Assembly: GCA_005503215.1 (NCBI GenBank)
Contig: SCNS01000003.1
Span: forward strand, 1 to 64,000
Reading direction: 5' to 3'
Origin: Sphingomonadaceae bacterium 3R27C6
GTDB taxonomy: Bacteria > Pseudomonadota > Alphaproteobacteria > Sphingomonadales > Sphingomonadaceae
Length of the DNA: 64,000 nt
The translations under genes and the position numbers were made by a program. Shown here piece by piece: positions 1 to 8,028 of the stretch. The notes beneath the pieces were generated by a model, which worked only from the letters and a program-made list of their open reading frames with translations, was not told where the DNA came from and made no database searches. Numbering within the stretch: the stretch's first letter is position 1; each line of letters begins with the position of its first letter.

Positions 1-1330
1 CCGCCTCCCCCGCCCAATTGCCGGCTGCGTCGCGCGCCCCCGCAACCAAAGCCGCAGTCGACCCCGCCAGCAACACCCCCAGCGCATCGAGCATCGCCAG
101 CTGCGCCGCCCCCAGCGGCCCGCGCACGTCGGCAATTGGAACGCTCGCCGCACCCAAAGCCGTCACCGTCGCGGCATCATAAGCGCAAATCCGCCCGCCA
201 CTCGCGATCCACCACCAGGGCTCGCCGACCTGGAATTTCAGCGGCAAGCCAGCGGCCGCGCCAATCGCCACAAACGCCCGCGCGACCAGCTGCAAATATC
301 CCATCGCCGTCACATTCGCCGGCGACAGCAGGGTCGACGGCGGCTCCCACCCGGTCAGCGCGGGCAACCCGTCGCTCGCCCGCTGTTTCCAGCCGTCCGG
401 GCAATAGGCGTCGAACAGCTCGTAGGAGAGCGACCAGATCACCCCCAACCCGGCCTCGCGGCACGCCGACGCAAACCCCGCATGCCACGCCGCACACGGC
501 GCGTTCAGCACGCCGCCCGCCACGCTCGTGGAAAAGCCGCCGCCCGCCGCCTCGAGCCGCATATAATGGCTCATCCCGACATAATGGACGACATCGCCGC
601 GATAACCCAATTGCACCATCTGCCGCACCAGCCGCGCCGGGGTCAGGTGATAGCTATCGTCATAGCCGCTCGCGATTCCGATCCCCTGCTCGGGCATCAC
701 AACATCGCCGATCGCCAGCACCGACCCCGACCCCGAGCAGGCGATCGCGCTCATCTCGACCCAGCCCGCGACCGGCGCCCCCAGCACGCCGTCGCCGCCG
801 TCATAGGTCGGCGGCACCAGCGAGATGAACATCCGGTCGATATCGCCCGCCCACACCGGGTCGGCCTCACCGGGAAGCAGGAAGCCGCCGTCGAGCGCAT
901 CGAAATCGAGGCTGACGACGGCATCCTCGGCCGTCCCCTCGGCATAGTTCCAGAGCCGCACATACCAGGCGCGCGGGGCGCCGCCCGCATCGCGACCCTC
1001 GATCGTCAAGGTCGGCCCGTGCAGCGCATCGAGCGGCTTCACCCCGCCGGACCGCCACCGGAATTTGAGCTGCGTGTGCCGGAAATCGCGGCTGGTCTCA
1101 TAGGCGAGCAAAGGATGATCCCAGCGATCTTCGCTTTCCCAGATCAGCCCGGCCAGATCGTGCTTCCGGTAAAACACCGTCTCGACCCGTAGCGCCCCCG
1201 GCGTATCGCTCGTCACGCTCGCCATCATCGGCCGCGCGAAATCGACCGTCCAGAAGCGCGGATCGAACCGCTTGAGCCAGCCCTTGCGGTGATGCGGCTC
1301 GGCGGCTGCAACCAACGCCCAGCCCATCAT
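1..1330 (-). CDS. Large phage/GTA tail protein with TIM-barrel-like region (partial, 3' end outside window)
   Basis: The reading frame starts at ATGATGGGC behind a GGGAGGG ribosome site and stays open to the left edge (about 443 residues seen). The N-terminal part has a beta-rich tail-protein look (FDPRFWTVDFARPMMA, then a KFRWRSGGVKPLD segment). From about residue 205 it looks like a sugar-hydrolase-type barrel (YGDDSYHLTP-like region, LGVIWSLSYELFD, FQVGEPWWW). It resembles proteins I know as 'non-contractile tail sheath / TIM-barrel' proteins of sphingomonad phages; that name comes from memory and is not proven here. It occupies the tail-tip position where Rhodobacter GTA has gp12-gp15. 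Two nested palindromes separate it from the tape-measure gene. Confidence 0.75.
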   Translation of the reverse strand, partial: MMGWALVAAAEPHHRKGWLKRFDPRFWTVDFARPMMASVTSDTPGALRVETVFYRKHDLAGLIWESEDRWDHPLLAYETSRDFRHTQLKFRWRSGGVKPLDALHGPTLTIEGRDAGGAPRAWYVRLWNYAEGTAEDAVVSLDFDALDGGFLLPGEADPVWAGDIDRMFISLVPPTYDGGDGVLGAPVAGWVEMSAIACSGSGSVLAIGDVVMPEQGIGIASGYDDSYHLTPARLVRQMVQLGYRGDVVHYVGMSHYMRLEAAGGGFSTSVAGGVLNAPCAAWHAGFASACREAGLGVIWSLSYELFDAYCPDGWKQRASDGLPALTGWEPPSTLLSPANVTAMGYLQLVARAFVAIGAAAGLPLKFQVGEPWWWIASGGRICAYDAATVTALGAASVPIADVRGPLGAAQLAMLDALGVLLAGSTAALVAGARDAAGNWAGEA

Positions 1331-1354
1331 GCGAACCCTCCCCACCCGCTTGCG

Positions 1355-1418
1355 AGTGTCGGGTCGGTCATGCCCCCGGCATGACCTGAACAGTCCGGGG
1401 GACTGTTCACCCGACACT
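1355..1418. repeat. 64-bp nested palindrome, copy A
   Basis: The outer arms AGTGTCGGGT / ACCCGACACT (10 bp, perfect) enclose two perfect 9-bp hairpins: GGTCATGCC-CCC-GGCATGACC and GAACAGTCC-GGG-GGACTGTTC. Single C and T bases form the junctions. Copies B and C have the same 64-bp architecture with different arm sequences. The 1331-1623 stretch between tail genes holds only copies A and B and GC-rich linker. Confidence 0.95.
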
Positions 1419-1489
1419 GGGCAGCGAGACTTGCGAGCGAGCTCGCTAGTCGCAGCGGGGCGGGCAGCCGCGCCGCCGCATGCCCACCC

Positions 1490-1553
1490 AGTATCAGGTC
1501 GGATGTGCCCCCGGCACATCCTTGATCAGCCGGGGGCTGATCAACCTGATACT
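1490..1553. repeat. 64-bp nested palindrome, copy B
   Basis: Outer arms are AGTATCAGGT / ACCTGATACT. Inner hairpins are GGATGTGCC-CCC-GGCACATCC and TGATCAGCC-GGG-GGCTGATCA, all perfect. It lies in the same orientation as copy A, 71 bp away. It is followed directly by a simple CCCTCCCGC-aa-GCGGGAGGG type palindrome. Confidence 0.95.
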
Positions 1554-1623
1554 CCCCTCCCGCAAGCGGGAGGGGGGCTGGGCCGTCGCCTTGGATATCG
1601 GAACTTATTGTCATATCTCGGCC

Positions 1624-2208
1624 CTATTCCTCACCCGCCGCGACCGCGCGCCGCACCGCGCGCGCCAGCTGCCGTCCCGTCTGCGCCAGCCGCTGCGGTT
1701 CGCTCCCCGCATCGCCCCGCACATTCACCGTGATCGCGATATTGCGCACCCCGCCGGCGCCCGCCGCCTCGATCCGCCCGCTCGCGGTGGGCACGAACAG
1801 CTCGGGTCCGCGCTCGCCGACGCGATAGGCGCGCCCCGCGCTCACCGGCCCGCCCGTCGCCCGCCCCGGCGCCCCGAACAGCGCCATCGCGATCGAGGTG
1901 CCGAGCGACAGCAAATTGCCGCTTCCGCTGCCCCCCGAACCCCCGCCCGTCGTCGCGCCGATCCCGTTCGAAATCGCCGCGCGCGCAATATCGGCCATCA
2001 CCGACAACGCGAGCCGCTTCAGATCCTCGAACCCCATCTTGCCGCTGACGATCGCACGCGACAGCGCCCGCTCGATCGCGCGCCCCGCCTGATCGGCCTC
2101 GGCAACCAGCGGCCCACCCAGTTCGGCCCGCAGCGCCGCAATGTCGCGCCGAAACGCGCCCGTGTCGGCGCGCACCGTCACCATCATCTCGTCGACCTCG
2201 TCACCCAT
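1624..2208 (-). CDS. Short tail tape-measure protein (GTA gp11-like)
   Basis: A 194-aa protein with an N-terminal helical segment (VRADTGAFRRDIAALRAEL), a Gly/Ser-rich middle (about residues 84-98) and the C-terminal GGPVSAGRAYRVGERGPELF segment. That last segment is typical of the end of phage tape-measure proteins. The length is close to the short (about 220 aa) tape measure of Rhodobacter GTA rather than a full phage ruler, so the tail should be short. The start overlaps the end of the preceding chaperone-type gene by 8 bp, so translation is probably coupled. Family assignment rests on motif and position. Confidence 0.85.
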   Translation of the reverse strand: MGDEVDEMMVTVRADTGAFRRDIAALRAELGGPLVAEADQAGRAIERALSRAIVSGKMGFEDLKRLALSVMADIARAAISNGIGATTGGGSGGSGSGNLLSLGTSIAMALFGAPGRATGGPVSAGRAYRVGERGPELFVPTASGRIEAAGAGGVRNIAITVNVRGDAGSEPQRLAQTGRQLARAVRRAVAAGEE

Positions 2209-2404
2209 CGGGAAACCTCTCCATCATCGCTGCCAGCGCCGCGCCGTCGAGGGACGCCTCGGCATCCGCCTCGACCCAGCCCGCCAGCACCGCGCGCACA
2301 TCGGCAGGCGTCGCCGCCCAATACTCATCGGGCCGCCATCCCGCGACACGCGCCATCACGCCCGCCAGCGTCACCGCTGCAGGCCCCAGCCGGTCGCCCG
2401 CCAC
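2201..2404 (-). CDS. Small tail assembly protein (GTA gp10.1-like, TIGR02216 type)
   Basis: A 67-aa protein starting at a GTG behind AGGGA, just after the stop of the gp10-like gene. The core LAGVMARVAGWRPDEYWAAT is the hallmark of the small tail-assembly chaperone that sits between gp10 and the tape measure in GTA clusters. It probably acts together with the upstream gp10-like protein during tail-tube assembly on the tape measure. Size, position and the GWRPDEYW motif agree; no enzymatic residues are expected. Confidence 0.8.
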   Translation of the reverse strand: MAGDRLGPAAVTLAGVMARVAGWRPDEYWAATPADVRAVLAGWVEADAEASLDGAALAAMMERFPDG

Positions 2405-2405
2405 C

Positions 2406-2714
2406 TCATCGTCCCTGCAAAATCTGCCCGAGCAGCACGCGCAGCGCCGGCGTCGCCGCTGCCAGCCCCTGCGCGACGACCGCCTCGCCGACCGCCTCGC
2501 GCGCCAGCGTCTCGGGCCGATCCTTCACACAATGCCAGAACAGGCACGCAAGCTCCCCCAGCCCCAACCGCCCGCCCGCAGCGCGCTCGACCAGCGCGAA
2601 CAGCGGCCCCAGCTCGGCCTCAGCCGCAACCAACGCGGCAAAACTCGGACGCAGCACATGCACCTGTTCCCCGATCCGAAATTCCGCTTCGCCGCGCAGC
2701 ATGTTCGCGCTCAC
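2406..2714 (-). CDS. GTA gp10-family tail protein (tail assembly chaperone type)
   Basis: A 102-aa protein from a GTG whose GTGA overlaps the stop of the major tail protein. The N-terminal half (RGEAEFRIGEQVHVLRPSF, then ALVAAEAELGPLFALVER) and the LACLFWHCVKDRP segment match the GTA-gp10 family. In GTA and related siphophages this position encodes the chaperone that keeps the tape measure soluble while tail-tube subunits polymerise. It is translationally coupled to the gene before it. Confidence 0.85.
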   Translation of the reverse strand: MSANMLRGEAEFRIGEQVHVLRPSFAALVAAEAELGPLFALVERAAGGRLGLGELACLFWHCVKDRPETLAREAVGEAVVAQGLAAATPALRVLLGQILQGR

Positions 2715-3118
2715 AGGCTCGCCACCGCGCCGCTCGATTCCAGGTTCAGCGTGTAATTGCGCTCGCCATTATAATCGCCGGCATAGTCGAGCCGCGTGAC
2801 GAGGAAGCGCCCACGCATCCGTTCGCCGCTTTCGAAGCTCAATTCATAATCGTCGATGACGCCCGAAAGCGCATGACCGCGCAGCCGCACCTCGGCGTCG
2901 GATCCGGTAAAAATGCCCGCCGCGCTCACCGAAACCGATCGCACCCCGGCGCCCGACAGCAGCTCGCGCCAGCCGCCCGAATCCTTCGTCGTGACATTCA
3001 CCGCTTCGCCGTTGACCGACATCTGCGTGGTGCGCAGGCCCGCGACCGTCCGATAGGTCGGCGGCGCTTCGCCGTCGCCGATCTTGAGCAGAAAATCGCT
3101 CCCATTTTCAATCGCCAT
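2711..3118 (-). CDS. Major tail (tube) protein, TP901-1/GTA gp9 type
   Basis: A 135-aa protein. The MAIENGSDFLLKIGDG start, the RTTQMSVNGEAVNVTTKDSG segment, the WRELLSGAGVRSVSVSAAGI segment and the NYTLNLESSG end are characteristic of the TP901-1-type major tail protein that stacks as rings to form the non-contractile tube. The length matches the family. It is the first gene after the opposite-strand ORF and is followed by the two chaperone-type genes. Confidence 0.92.
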   Translation of the reverse strand: MAIENGSDFLLKIGDGEAPPTYRTVAGLRTTQMSVNGEAVNVTTKDSGGWRELLSGAGVRSVSVSAAGIFTGSDAEVRLRGHALSGVIDDYELSFESGERMRGRFLVTRLDYAGDYNGERNYTLNLESSGAVASL

Positions 3119-3165
3119 CGTCTAATCTCCTCAGGGAAAAAACACTGCTAACGGGGAGTCGCAGG

Positions 3166-3504
3166 ATGCTTTTGATCACAACATTGATTTTGGCCGTCAT
3201 GGTGCAGTCGCCCTCGGCGACGGTCGACACGACGCGCGCCGCTTTCACCAAATGCCTGCGCACCGACATGAAGAAGGCGCTCGAGGCCAAGATGGAAGAG
3301 GCCGAATATGAAATGCAGGTGAAATCGAACTGCGCGACCGAGCGCGACGCGTTCCGCAAGGCGGTGATCGCGCTGGGCAAGTCAGGCGGCGATTCCGAAA
3401 AGGTCGCGGGCGAAGACGCCGACATGCAGATCGACGATTACCACGCCAATTTCACCGACAAGTTCAAGGACTATAAGTCCACGAACACGATGCCGGGCGA
3501 GTAA
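3166..3504 (+). CDS. Small exported protein of unknown function, opposite strand inside tail operon
   Basis: A 112-aa protein with a short hydrophobic N-terminus (MLLITTLILAVMVQSPSA) that looks like a signal peptide, followed by a charged, helical, Lys/Glu-rich body with two Cys (KCLR and SNCATER) that could form a disulfide. A GGGGAG sequence precedes the ATG. It lies between the major tail protein and the DUF3168 gene but on the other strand, so it is not part of the structural operon. It behaves like a cargo ('moron') gene or an insertion. I do not recognise the family beyond a feel of a sphingomonad hypothetical. Confidence 0.7.
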   Translation: MLLITTLILAVMVQSPSATVDTTRAAFTKCLRTDMKKALEAKMEEAEYEMQVKSNCATERDAFRKAVIALGKSGGDSEKVAGEDADMQIDDYHANFTDKFKDYKSTNTMPGE

Positions 3505-3514
3505 GCGATCTCAT

Positions 3515-3650
3515 CCTCCCTGTGGCGAAGCCATGGGGAGGGGGACCGCTCGCGAAGCGAGTGGTGGAGGGGCCGCGACGGTAGCACCAATAGCCCCTCC
3601 GTCAGCGGCTAAAGTCGCTGCCACCTCCCCACCGCTGCGCGGCAGGGAGG
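3515..3650. repeat. Multi-stem intergenic repeat (CCTCCC...GGGAGG type)
   Basis: The outer arms CCTCCCTG / CAGGGAGG enclose further paired segments: GGGGAGG with CCTCCCC, GAGGGGC with GCCCCTC, and an inner CGCTCGC-gaa-GCGAG hairpin. It fills the whole gap between the exported-protein ORF and the DUF3168 gene. It could end transcription from both sides. Confidence 0.75.
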
Positions 3651-3651
3651 A

Positions 3652-4044
3652 CTATTCCGCCAAACACCGACACCGCACAACCACCTCGTGGCGCCAGCCG
3701 CCGTCGCGCGCAAAAGTAAAGCGCGTGCGGATCGTTCGCGCCCCGACCACCGACCAGGCGCCGGCCGGGCCGCGCAGGGCCGTAGCGACGGCCTCGACGC
3801 GCGCGGCGGCCTTGTCGTCGATCGCGCTGCCGACGCCGACCAATGTCAGCGTCAGGCGGATTTCGCGCCCCGCCCGGTCCTTGGTCCCCCAGTCGCCGCC
3901 TTCCGCCGTACCGACCGCCACATAGGGCGCGCTCACCCGCGGCGGCGTGCCGTCGAATATTCCGTGGACCATCGCCGCCAGCGCGTCATCACGCGTCAGC
4001 AGGTCAATCGCCCGCGCGCGCACCGCGCCCTCCGCGCTCGTCAT
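3652..4044 (-). CDS. Tail terminator / tail completion protein (DUF3168, GTA gp8-like)
   Basis: A 130-aa protein. The ATG at 4044 is chosen because its ATGA overlaps the stop of the head-tail connector gene. The core VAVGTAEGGDWGTKDRAGRE followed by RLTLTLVG and a C-terminal FTFARDGGWRH is typical of DUF3168 proteins, which cap the tail tube at the head-proximal end. It is the last gene before a multi-stem repeat and the opposite-strand ORF break the operon. Confidence 0.88.
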   Translation of the reverse strand: MTSAEGAVRARAIDLLTRDDALAAMVHGIFDGTPPRVSAPYVAVGTAEGGDWGTKDRAGREIRLTLTLVGVGSAIDDKAAARVEAVATALRGPAGAWSVVGARTIRTRFTFARDGGWRHEVVVRCRCLAE

Positions 4045-4586
4045 TGCCCGCCCCCCAGCGTCAACCGCCGCCACGGCTGCCACAGCGCCGCGATCGCCGC
4101 CGGCGGGGCCGCGCCCGCGCCGTCACGCGCCTCATGCAGATGCTGCGTCATCCGGACGATACCCTGCCGGATCGCTTCGGGAATCCCGTTCGCGCCTTCG
4201 GCAATTCCCGCGCGATAGGCGACGCGCACCCGCGCCGCGCCGCGCGGGTCGTCCAGTGTCACCCGCGCGGTGCCGTCGCGGCCGACCGTCGTCCGGTAAT
4301 CGCCATCGCCCAGCGCCACCTCCTCGCCGCCGGGCAACAACAAGGTTACGCCGTCGATCGCGACGACCGGTCGCGCGCCGGGTTGGACCACCCCGTTTTT
4401 CAAGGGCAAAAGCTCCTCGACCGCGCGAATGACCAACCACTGCCCGATAAAGGCCTCGCAGATATTGGTCGCCGCGCGGACAAGGCCCGCGACCACGGCA
4501 TCGTCGATCGTCGCCCCCAGCCGCAACCAGCCGCGCGCTTCGTTCAGGCTCACCGGGGCATCGCCCGGCGTCGGACTTTCCGCCAT
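4041..4586 (-). CDS. Head-tail connector / adaptor protein (gp6-like)
   Basis: A 181-aa protein with its start fixed by an ATGA overlap with the preceding gene. The N-terminal VSLNEARGWLRLG...DDAVVAGLVRAATNICEAFIGQWL segment is the standard phage gp6/HK97 gp6-like connector fold, and the C-terminal GIPEAIRQGIVRMTQHLHEAR helix fits. It sits between portal and tail as a ring that docks the tail. Order (connector then DUF3168) agrees with the GTA scheme, but no gp7-like head-closure gene is visible between them. Confidence 0.85.
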   Translation of the reverse strand: MAESPTPGDAPVSLNEARGWLRLGATIDDAVVAGLVRAATNICEAFIGQWLVIRAVEELLPLKNGVVQPGARPVVAIDGVTLLLPGGEEVALGDGDYRTTVGRDGTARVTLDDPRGAARVRVAYRAGIAEGANGIPEAIRQGIVRMTQHLHEARDGAGAAPPAAIAALWQPWRRLTLGGGQ

Positions 4587-4867
4587 CACCGTTCCTCCAC
4601 CCGCACCGTCATCGATCGCTCGTCGATCTGGCCGTCGCTCATCGTCACCCGGTTGGTCACGCGATAGACATGGCCGGCGATCCCGCCCGCCAGCGTCGCG
4701 GTCGTCCGGGTCAGGTCGTGCGCGGCGGCGGCCACCGCCACGCCGCCATCCTCGTCCGGCGCAACCAGCCATGCGCTCGCCAGCACCGCCTGCCCATCGG
4801 CATAGGCCGCACCCCAGTCGAACTCATAATCGATCCGTGATCCCGGGTCCTTCACCATCATCGTCAT
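4586..4867 (-). CDS. Fibre-tail adaptor-like small protein
   Basis: A 93-aa protein from an ATG behind AAAGGAG. It begins MTMMVKDPGSRIDYEFDWG and contains a beta-sandwich-like stretch (HVYRVTNRVTMSDGQIDERS). It resembles the small 'phage fiber-tail adaptor' proteins I recall from sphingomonad prophages, which join a fibre to the tail. Its place next to the fibre gene supports that. The ATGA overlap with the connector gene shows it is part of the structural operon. Confidence 0.65.
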   Translation of the reverse strand: MTMMVKDPGSRIDYEFDWGAAYADGQAVLASAWLVAPDEDGGVAVAAAAHDLTRTTATLAGGIAGHVYRVTNRVTMSDGQIDERSMTVRVEER

Positions 4868-4883
4868 GGCCGCTCCTTTCTGG

Positions 4884-5039
4884 TCAGGGCTTGCGAACCG
4901 CCACGCGGCGGCGGGTTTCAGGCGCCACGGGGACTGCGGTCTGGGCTGCCGCGGGTTCGGGACCACCCCATTCGCTGGGCAAGTCGCGCCGCTGGGCATC
5001 GCCGATAGCGCGCGACGCAAGCGCCGAACCGGCGATCAC
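4884..5039 (-). CDS. 51-aa hypothetical protein between fibre and adaptor genes
   Basis: A GTG at 5039 overlaps the fibre stop as GTGA, and the frame runs 51 codons to TGA at 4884. The product is basic and Ala/Pro-rich, ending RRRVAVRKP, with no recognisable domain. The coupling and the snug fit (17 bp before the adaptor start) argue it is translated. It may help fibre assembly, but that is only a guess from position. Confidence 0.5.
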   Translation of the reverse strand: MIAGSALASRAIGDAQRRDLPSEWGGPEPAAAQTAVPVAPETRRRVAVRKP

Positions 5040-6375
5040 GACGCCGTCTCCAGCGCCGCCAGTCGCCGCTCCTGCGCAGCGATCAGGAACAGCGCCAGCT
5101 GGTCGGGCCGGATTCCAAAGCGGTCGTGCACCGCGCCCCCCTCATCGGCCCACGCGTCCCAGCACAGAAAGGCATAGGGCGTGTCGCCCGGCCGTCCGGC
5201 GGGGTCCAGCGGGGCGATCAGGCCTTCGTCGGCCATGATCGTCCACACCGCCTGCGCGCGGACGCCAAAATGCAGGCGCGCGCCATCCGGCCCCTTTTTC
5301 GCGATCGCATCGTTCCACTGGAAAAAGCCCAGCTCGGCGGCGATGCGCGATGCGGCCCGCAGTTCCGCGCCGCTCGCCGCGCTCCGCCACGTCTTGTCGC
5401 GCGTGTCCGATGTGTTGATGACGCCGGTGGCGGAAAAGATGACCGACCATCGATTGAAACCGACGCCCAGCGACTGCGCATTGTCGCCGCCGGGCCGCAC
5501 GAAGGTGCCATCGACGACCAGCAATGTCGTGTCGGCCGTCGCGTCATAGACGGAAAAGCAGGACTGGCTGGCATTGTGGATGCCCGACACCAGGTCATAA
5601 ACCCGCCCGCCGGCGGCGCTGTTGCGGATACGCAGGCGCGCCACGATCTGGTCCGTGCCCGCGATCTCCAGCCGTGTCGCCGGATTGGCGGTGCCGATCC
5701 CGACCAGGCCGCCGCTCGCGATCCGCATCCGCTCGACCCCGCCGGCGGCCAGGCCGATGCTGTCGGGGGCGGGGCGGAACAGGCGCAATCGCCGTCGTCG
5801 GCAAAACCGATCGCGGGGGCGGCCGCGGTGCCGTCCTGCGCCGCCAGCCCCCCGCTCAGCATGTGGCGCCCGCTCGCATTCCGATACGCCAGCGCCGTCA
5901 GCGGAATATTGACCCAGCCGCCGCCGCGCCGGACGGTCATCAGGTCGCCGTCGGCCCCCGTCGCCGCGCCGCCATGCGTCGTCGACAGCGGCTGCTTAGC
6001 CTCGAGCGCGCTCGCCAGCGCCGCGATATCGTCGCTCAGCCCCGCCGCGCCTGCATCGCTCGCGGCGAACCAGTCGGCGGCAACCGTCAGCGCGATCGTC
6101 TTGAGCCCCGCCGCGAAATCGACGCGCGCGCTACCGGCGGACGAGGCGACGACCGCCTCGCGTTGCAACCGGCCGGAGCCATCGATCCGGCCCATCCCGA
6201 CCTCCCATTGCTGGGGCTGCGCGATGCCCGCGACGGCATAATGAAATGGCGTGCCCGGCGGCACCGCATCGACGAAACGGCGATGCCCGGGGACCGCGCC
6301 GGTCGGCGTCAGCGGTCCGCTGCCGCCGTCCTGGCACGTCTCGCGCACCAGGTCGGCGAAAAATTGGGTCGGCAT
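5036..6375 (-). pseudogene. Tail fibre with S74-type chaperone C-terminus, frameshifted
   Basis: The ATG at 6375 opens a frame encoding an N-terminal fibre region (MPTQFFADLVRETCQDGG, FHYAVAGIAQPQQWEVGMGR). A one-base loss near 5784 then shifts it. The continuation in the next frame to 5036 carries GGLVGIGTANPATRLEI, TSDTRDKTWR, ELGFFQWND and FGVRAQAVWTIM. These are hallmarks of the peptidase S74 intramolecular chaperone that trims itself from trimeric fibres. Restoring one C near 5784 gives one protein of about 445 aa reading ...DGDCGLFRPAPDS across the join. Either the gene is broken or the sequence has an error. Confidence 0.8.
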
Positions 6376-6415
6376 GGCGGGGCCATCCTTCTCTTGATGT
6401 CATGGAAGAATTGAC

Positions 6416-6453
6416 GCCCGGCGACCCCCGAAAGGGATAGGGGCCGGCCGGGC
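6416..6453 (-). terminator. Strong hairpin between capsid and fibre genes
   Basis: On the minus strand GCCCGGC...GCCGGGC (7 bp) encloses CCCC/GGGG around a CTTTC-containing loop. There is only a weak T-rich tail (GTCAATTCTT), so it may be a partial terminator or an mRNA processing/stability stem. It sits just after the highly expressed capsid gene. Confidence 0.45.
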
Positions 6454-6472
6454 GCCCATCGCGCCAGCAAGA

Positions 6473-7615
6473 TCAGCTGGCGGCGAACTTCATCAGCTTG
6501 ATGGCCTGCGAATCGATGATCGCACCGCCGACCCTTTTGGTTGCGTAGAAATGCACGAAGGGCTTGTTGCTGAACGGATCGCGCAGGATGCGCGTCTCGC
6601 CGCGGTCGGCGACCAGGTAACCGGCGCGAAAATTGCCGAACGCGATCGACAGGCTGTTCGCGCCGACATCGGGCATATCCTCGGCCTCGACCACCGGATA
6701 ACCCAGCAGCGTCGCCGCCTGCCCCTCGACCATCCCCGGCTGCCAGATAAAGGCTCCGTCGCTGGTCTTGAACTTGCGGATGCGGCTCAGCGTATCCGAA
6801 TTCATCACCCAGCTCGCACCCTGCCGGTACGGCGCCTTCAGCGAATGGACCAGCTCGACCAGCTTGTCCTGCGGGTTCGACGCCGGGAACGCGCCCGCCG
6901 TCCCCGTCGCCAGATGCTGGAGCGTCCCGAACGCCCGCACGCTGTCGATCTCGTTCGTCGTCGTATAGGTCAGGAAACCCTTCGGCCGGTTCGTGCCGTT
7001 GCCGTTCACGAACGCACTGCCCTCGGCGACCGCGAATTCGCGGCCGAGCTGCTCGGCCAGCCAGTCCTCGACGTTGAACATCGCATCGTCGAGCATCGCC
7101 TGGCTCGCCGCCGGATTGGCGTAGAGCTCGCCCGACGGCGGGGCGATCTCGGCAAAGCTGCGCGTCGCGGTCTCGGGCCGCGCCGCGGTCTCGCCGACCC
7201 AGCCCGCACCCATCGATCCCGTCGCGATCAGCTTGCGATAGCCGCTCGTCCCCGTCTGCACGACCGTCGCGATCGACCGGATCGGCGACAGCGCCTTCAG
7301 CGTCGCCGCGATGCTGCCGTCGATCTCGCGCGGCACCGCAAAGCCGCCGTCGCCGCCCGACGCCCCCGACAGGCTCTTCATCTCGACGCCCGCATCGATC
7401 CCGCGGCGCAGGTAGCGCTCGACAAAGGCATCGCGCGCCGGATCGGCCGCCTTCGCCCCATCGAGCGGCAGCCGCGACGCCGCCACCGTCTGTGCATCGA
7501 CCTGTGCCTTCAGCGCCGCGACCGACGCCTTGAGCTCATCGACCGCCTCGGCCGCCAGCACCGCATCGAACGCACCCTCGAGCGCATCCGCCTTCACTTC
7601 CATCTCCATATCCAT
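6473..7615 (-). CDS. HK97-type major capsid protein (GTA gp5-like)
   Basis: A 380-aa protein. The ATG at 7615 sits behind AGGAGGAG, just after the protease stop. The N-terminal about 100 residues form the delta-domain-like helical scaffold (EVKADALEGAFDAVLAAEAVDELKAS split by a likely protease site). The mature fold follows: SGASGGDGGFAVPREIDGSI, ELYANPAASQAMLDDAMFNV, WVMNSDTLSRIRKFKTSDG, and the C-terminal FNIAFGNFRAGYLVADR-like segment. These are classic HK97 phage-capsid features. The protease that processes it is encoded directly upstream. Confidence 0.95.
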   Translation of the reverse strand: MDMEMEVKADALEGAFDAVLAAEAVDELKASVAALKAQVDAQTVAASRLPLDGAKAADPARDAFVERYLRRGIDAGVEMKSLSGASGGDGGFAVPREIDGSIAATLKALSPIRSIATVVQTGTSGYRKLIATGSMGAGWVGETAARPETATRSFAEIAPPSGELYANPAASQAMLDDAMFNVEDWLAEQLGREFAVAEGSAFVNGNGTNRPKGFLTYTTTNEIDSVRAFGTLQHLATGTAGAFPASNPQDKLVELVHSLKAPYRQGASWVMNSDTLSRIRKFKTSDGAFIWQPGMVEGQAATLLGYPVVEAEDMPDVGANSLSIAFGNFRAGYLVADRGETRILRDPFSNKPFVHFYATKRVGGAIIDSQAIKLMKFAAS

Positions 7616-7620
7616 GCCCG

Positions 7621-8010
7621 TCACTCCTCCTGAAAATTTACCGCAATCACGCGCGCGAGCGGCTGCATCGGCGCCGCCACCAAACTCACTTCGGCGAGGT
7701 CGAGCCCCAGCAGCTCGCGCGGGCCGTTCCCGCGCGCAGCCGTCACCCGATATCCAAAGGACAATCCCGTCAGCGCCCCGCGCGCGACCAGCGCCGCCGC
7801 CGTCGGATGCGTCACCCGCGCGACAACGCGCAGCCCGCGCGCATCCTCGGCCAATGTCTCGATGACGCCGATCACCGCCCCCGGCCGATGCTGCCAAAGC
7901 AAAGGCACCACGCGCCGCTCGCGCAAACTCGCCGCAAAAGCCCCCGCCCGCACCACATCGCCCCCGCGGTCGACCCGATCGAACACCGAAGCATATCCGG
8001 CGAACCGCAA
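7621..8010 (-). CDS. HK97 family prohead protease (GTA gp4-like)
   Basis: The core LRFAGYASVFDRVDRGGDVV, VVPLLWQHRPGAVIG, ALTGLSFGYRV and DLAEVSLVAAPM contains the family His and Ser regions of the U35/S78-type prohead protease. The frame is open to 8247, but residues upstream of LRFAGYA derive from the 64-bp palindrome copy C and GC-rich linker. I therefore take the TTG at 8010, preceded by GGGAGGGGGGA, as the likely start (129 aa). The insertion may have replaced the original start region. It cleaves the capsid delta domain during head maturation. Confidence 0.85.
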   Translation of the reverse strand: MRFAGYASVFDRVDRGGDVVRAGAFAASLRERRVVPLLWQHRPGAVIGVIETLAEDARGLRVVARVTHPTAAALVARGALTGLSFGYRVTAARGNGPRELLGLDLAEVSLVAAPMQPLARVIAVNFQEE

Positions 8011-8028
8011 TCCCCCCTCCCGCAAGCG

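Noticed and set aside
136-1192. Plus-strand open frames at the left edge
   Set aside because: They are rich in Arg/Pro/Ser and lie opposite the tail protein, which has a coherent fold, a ribosome site and the direction of its cluster.
1327-1614. 95-aa minus-strand frame between tape measure and tail protein
   Set aside because: It is made almost entirely of the two 64-bp palindromes and their GC-rich flanks.
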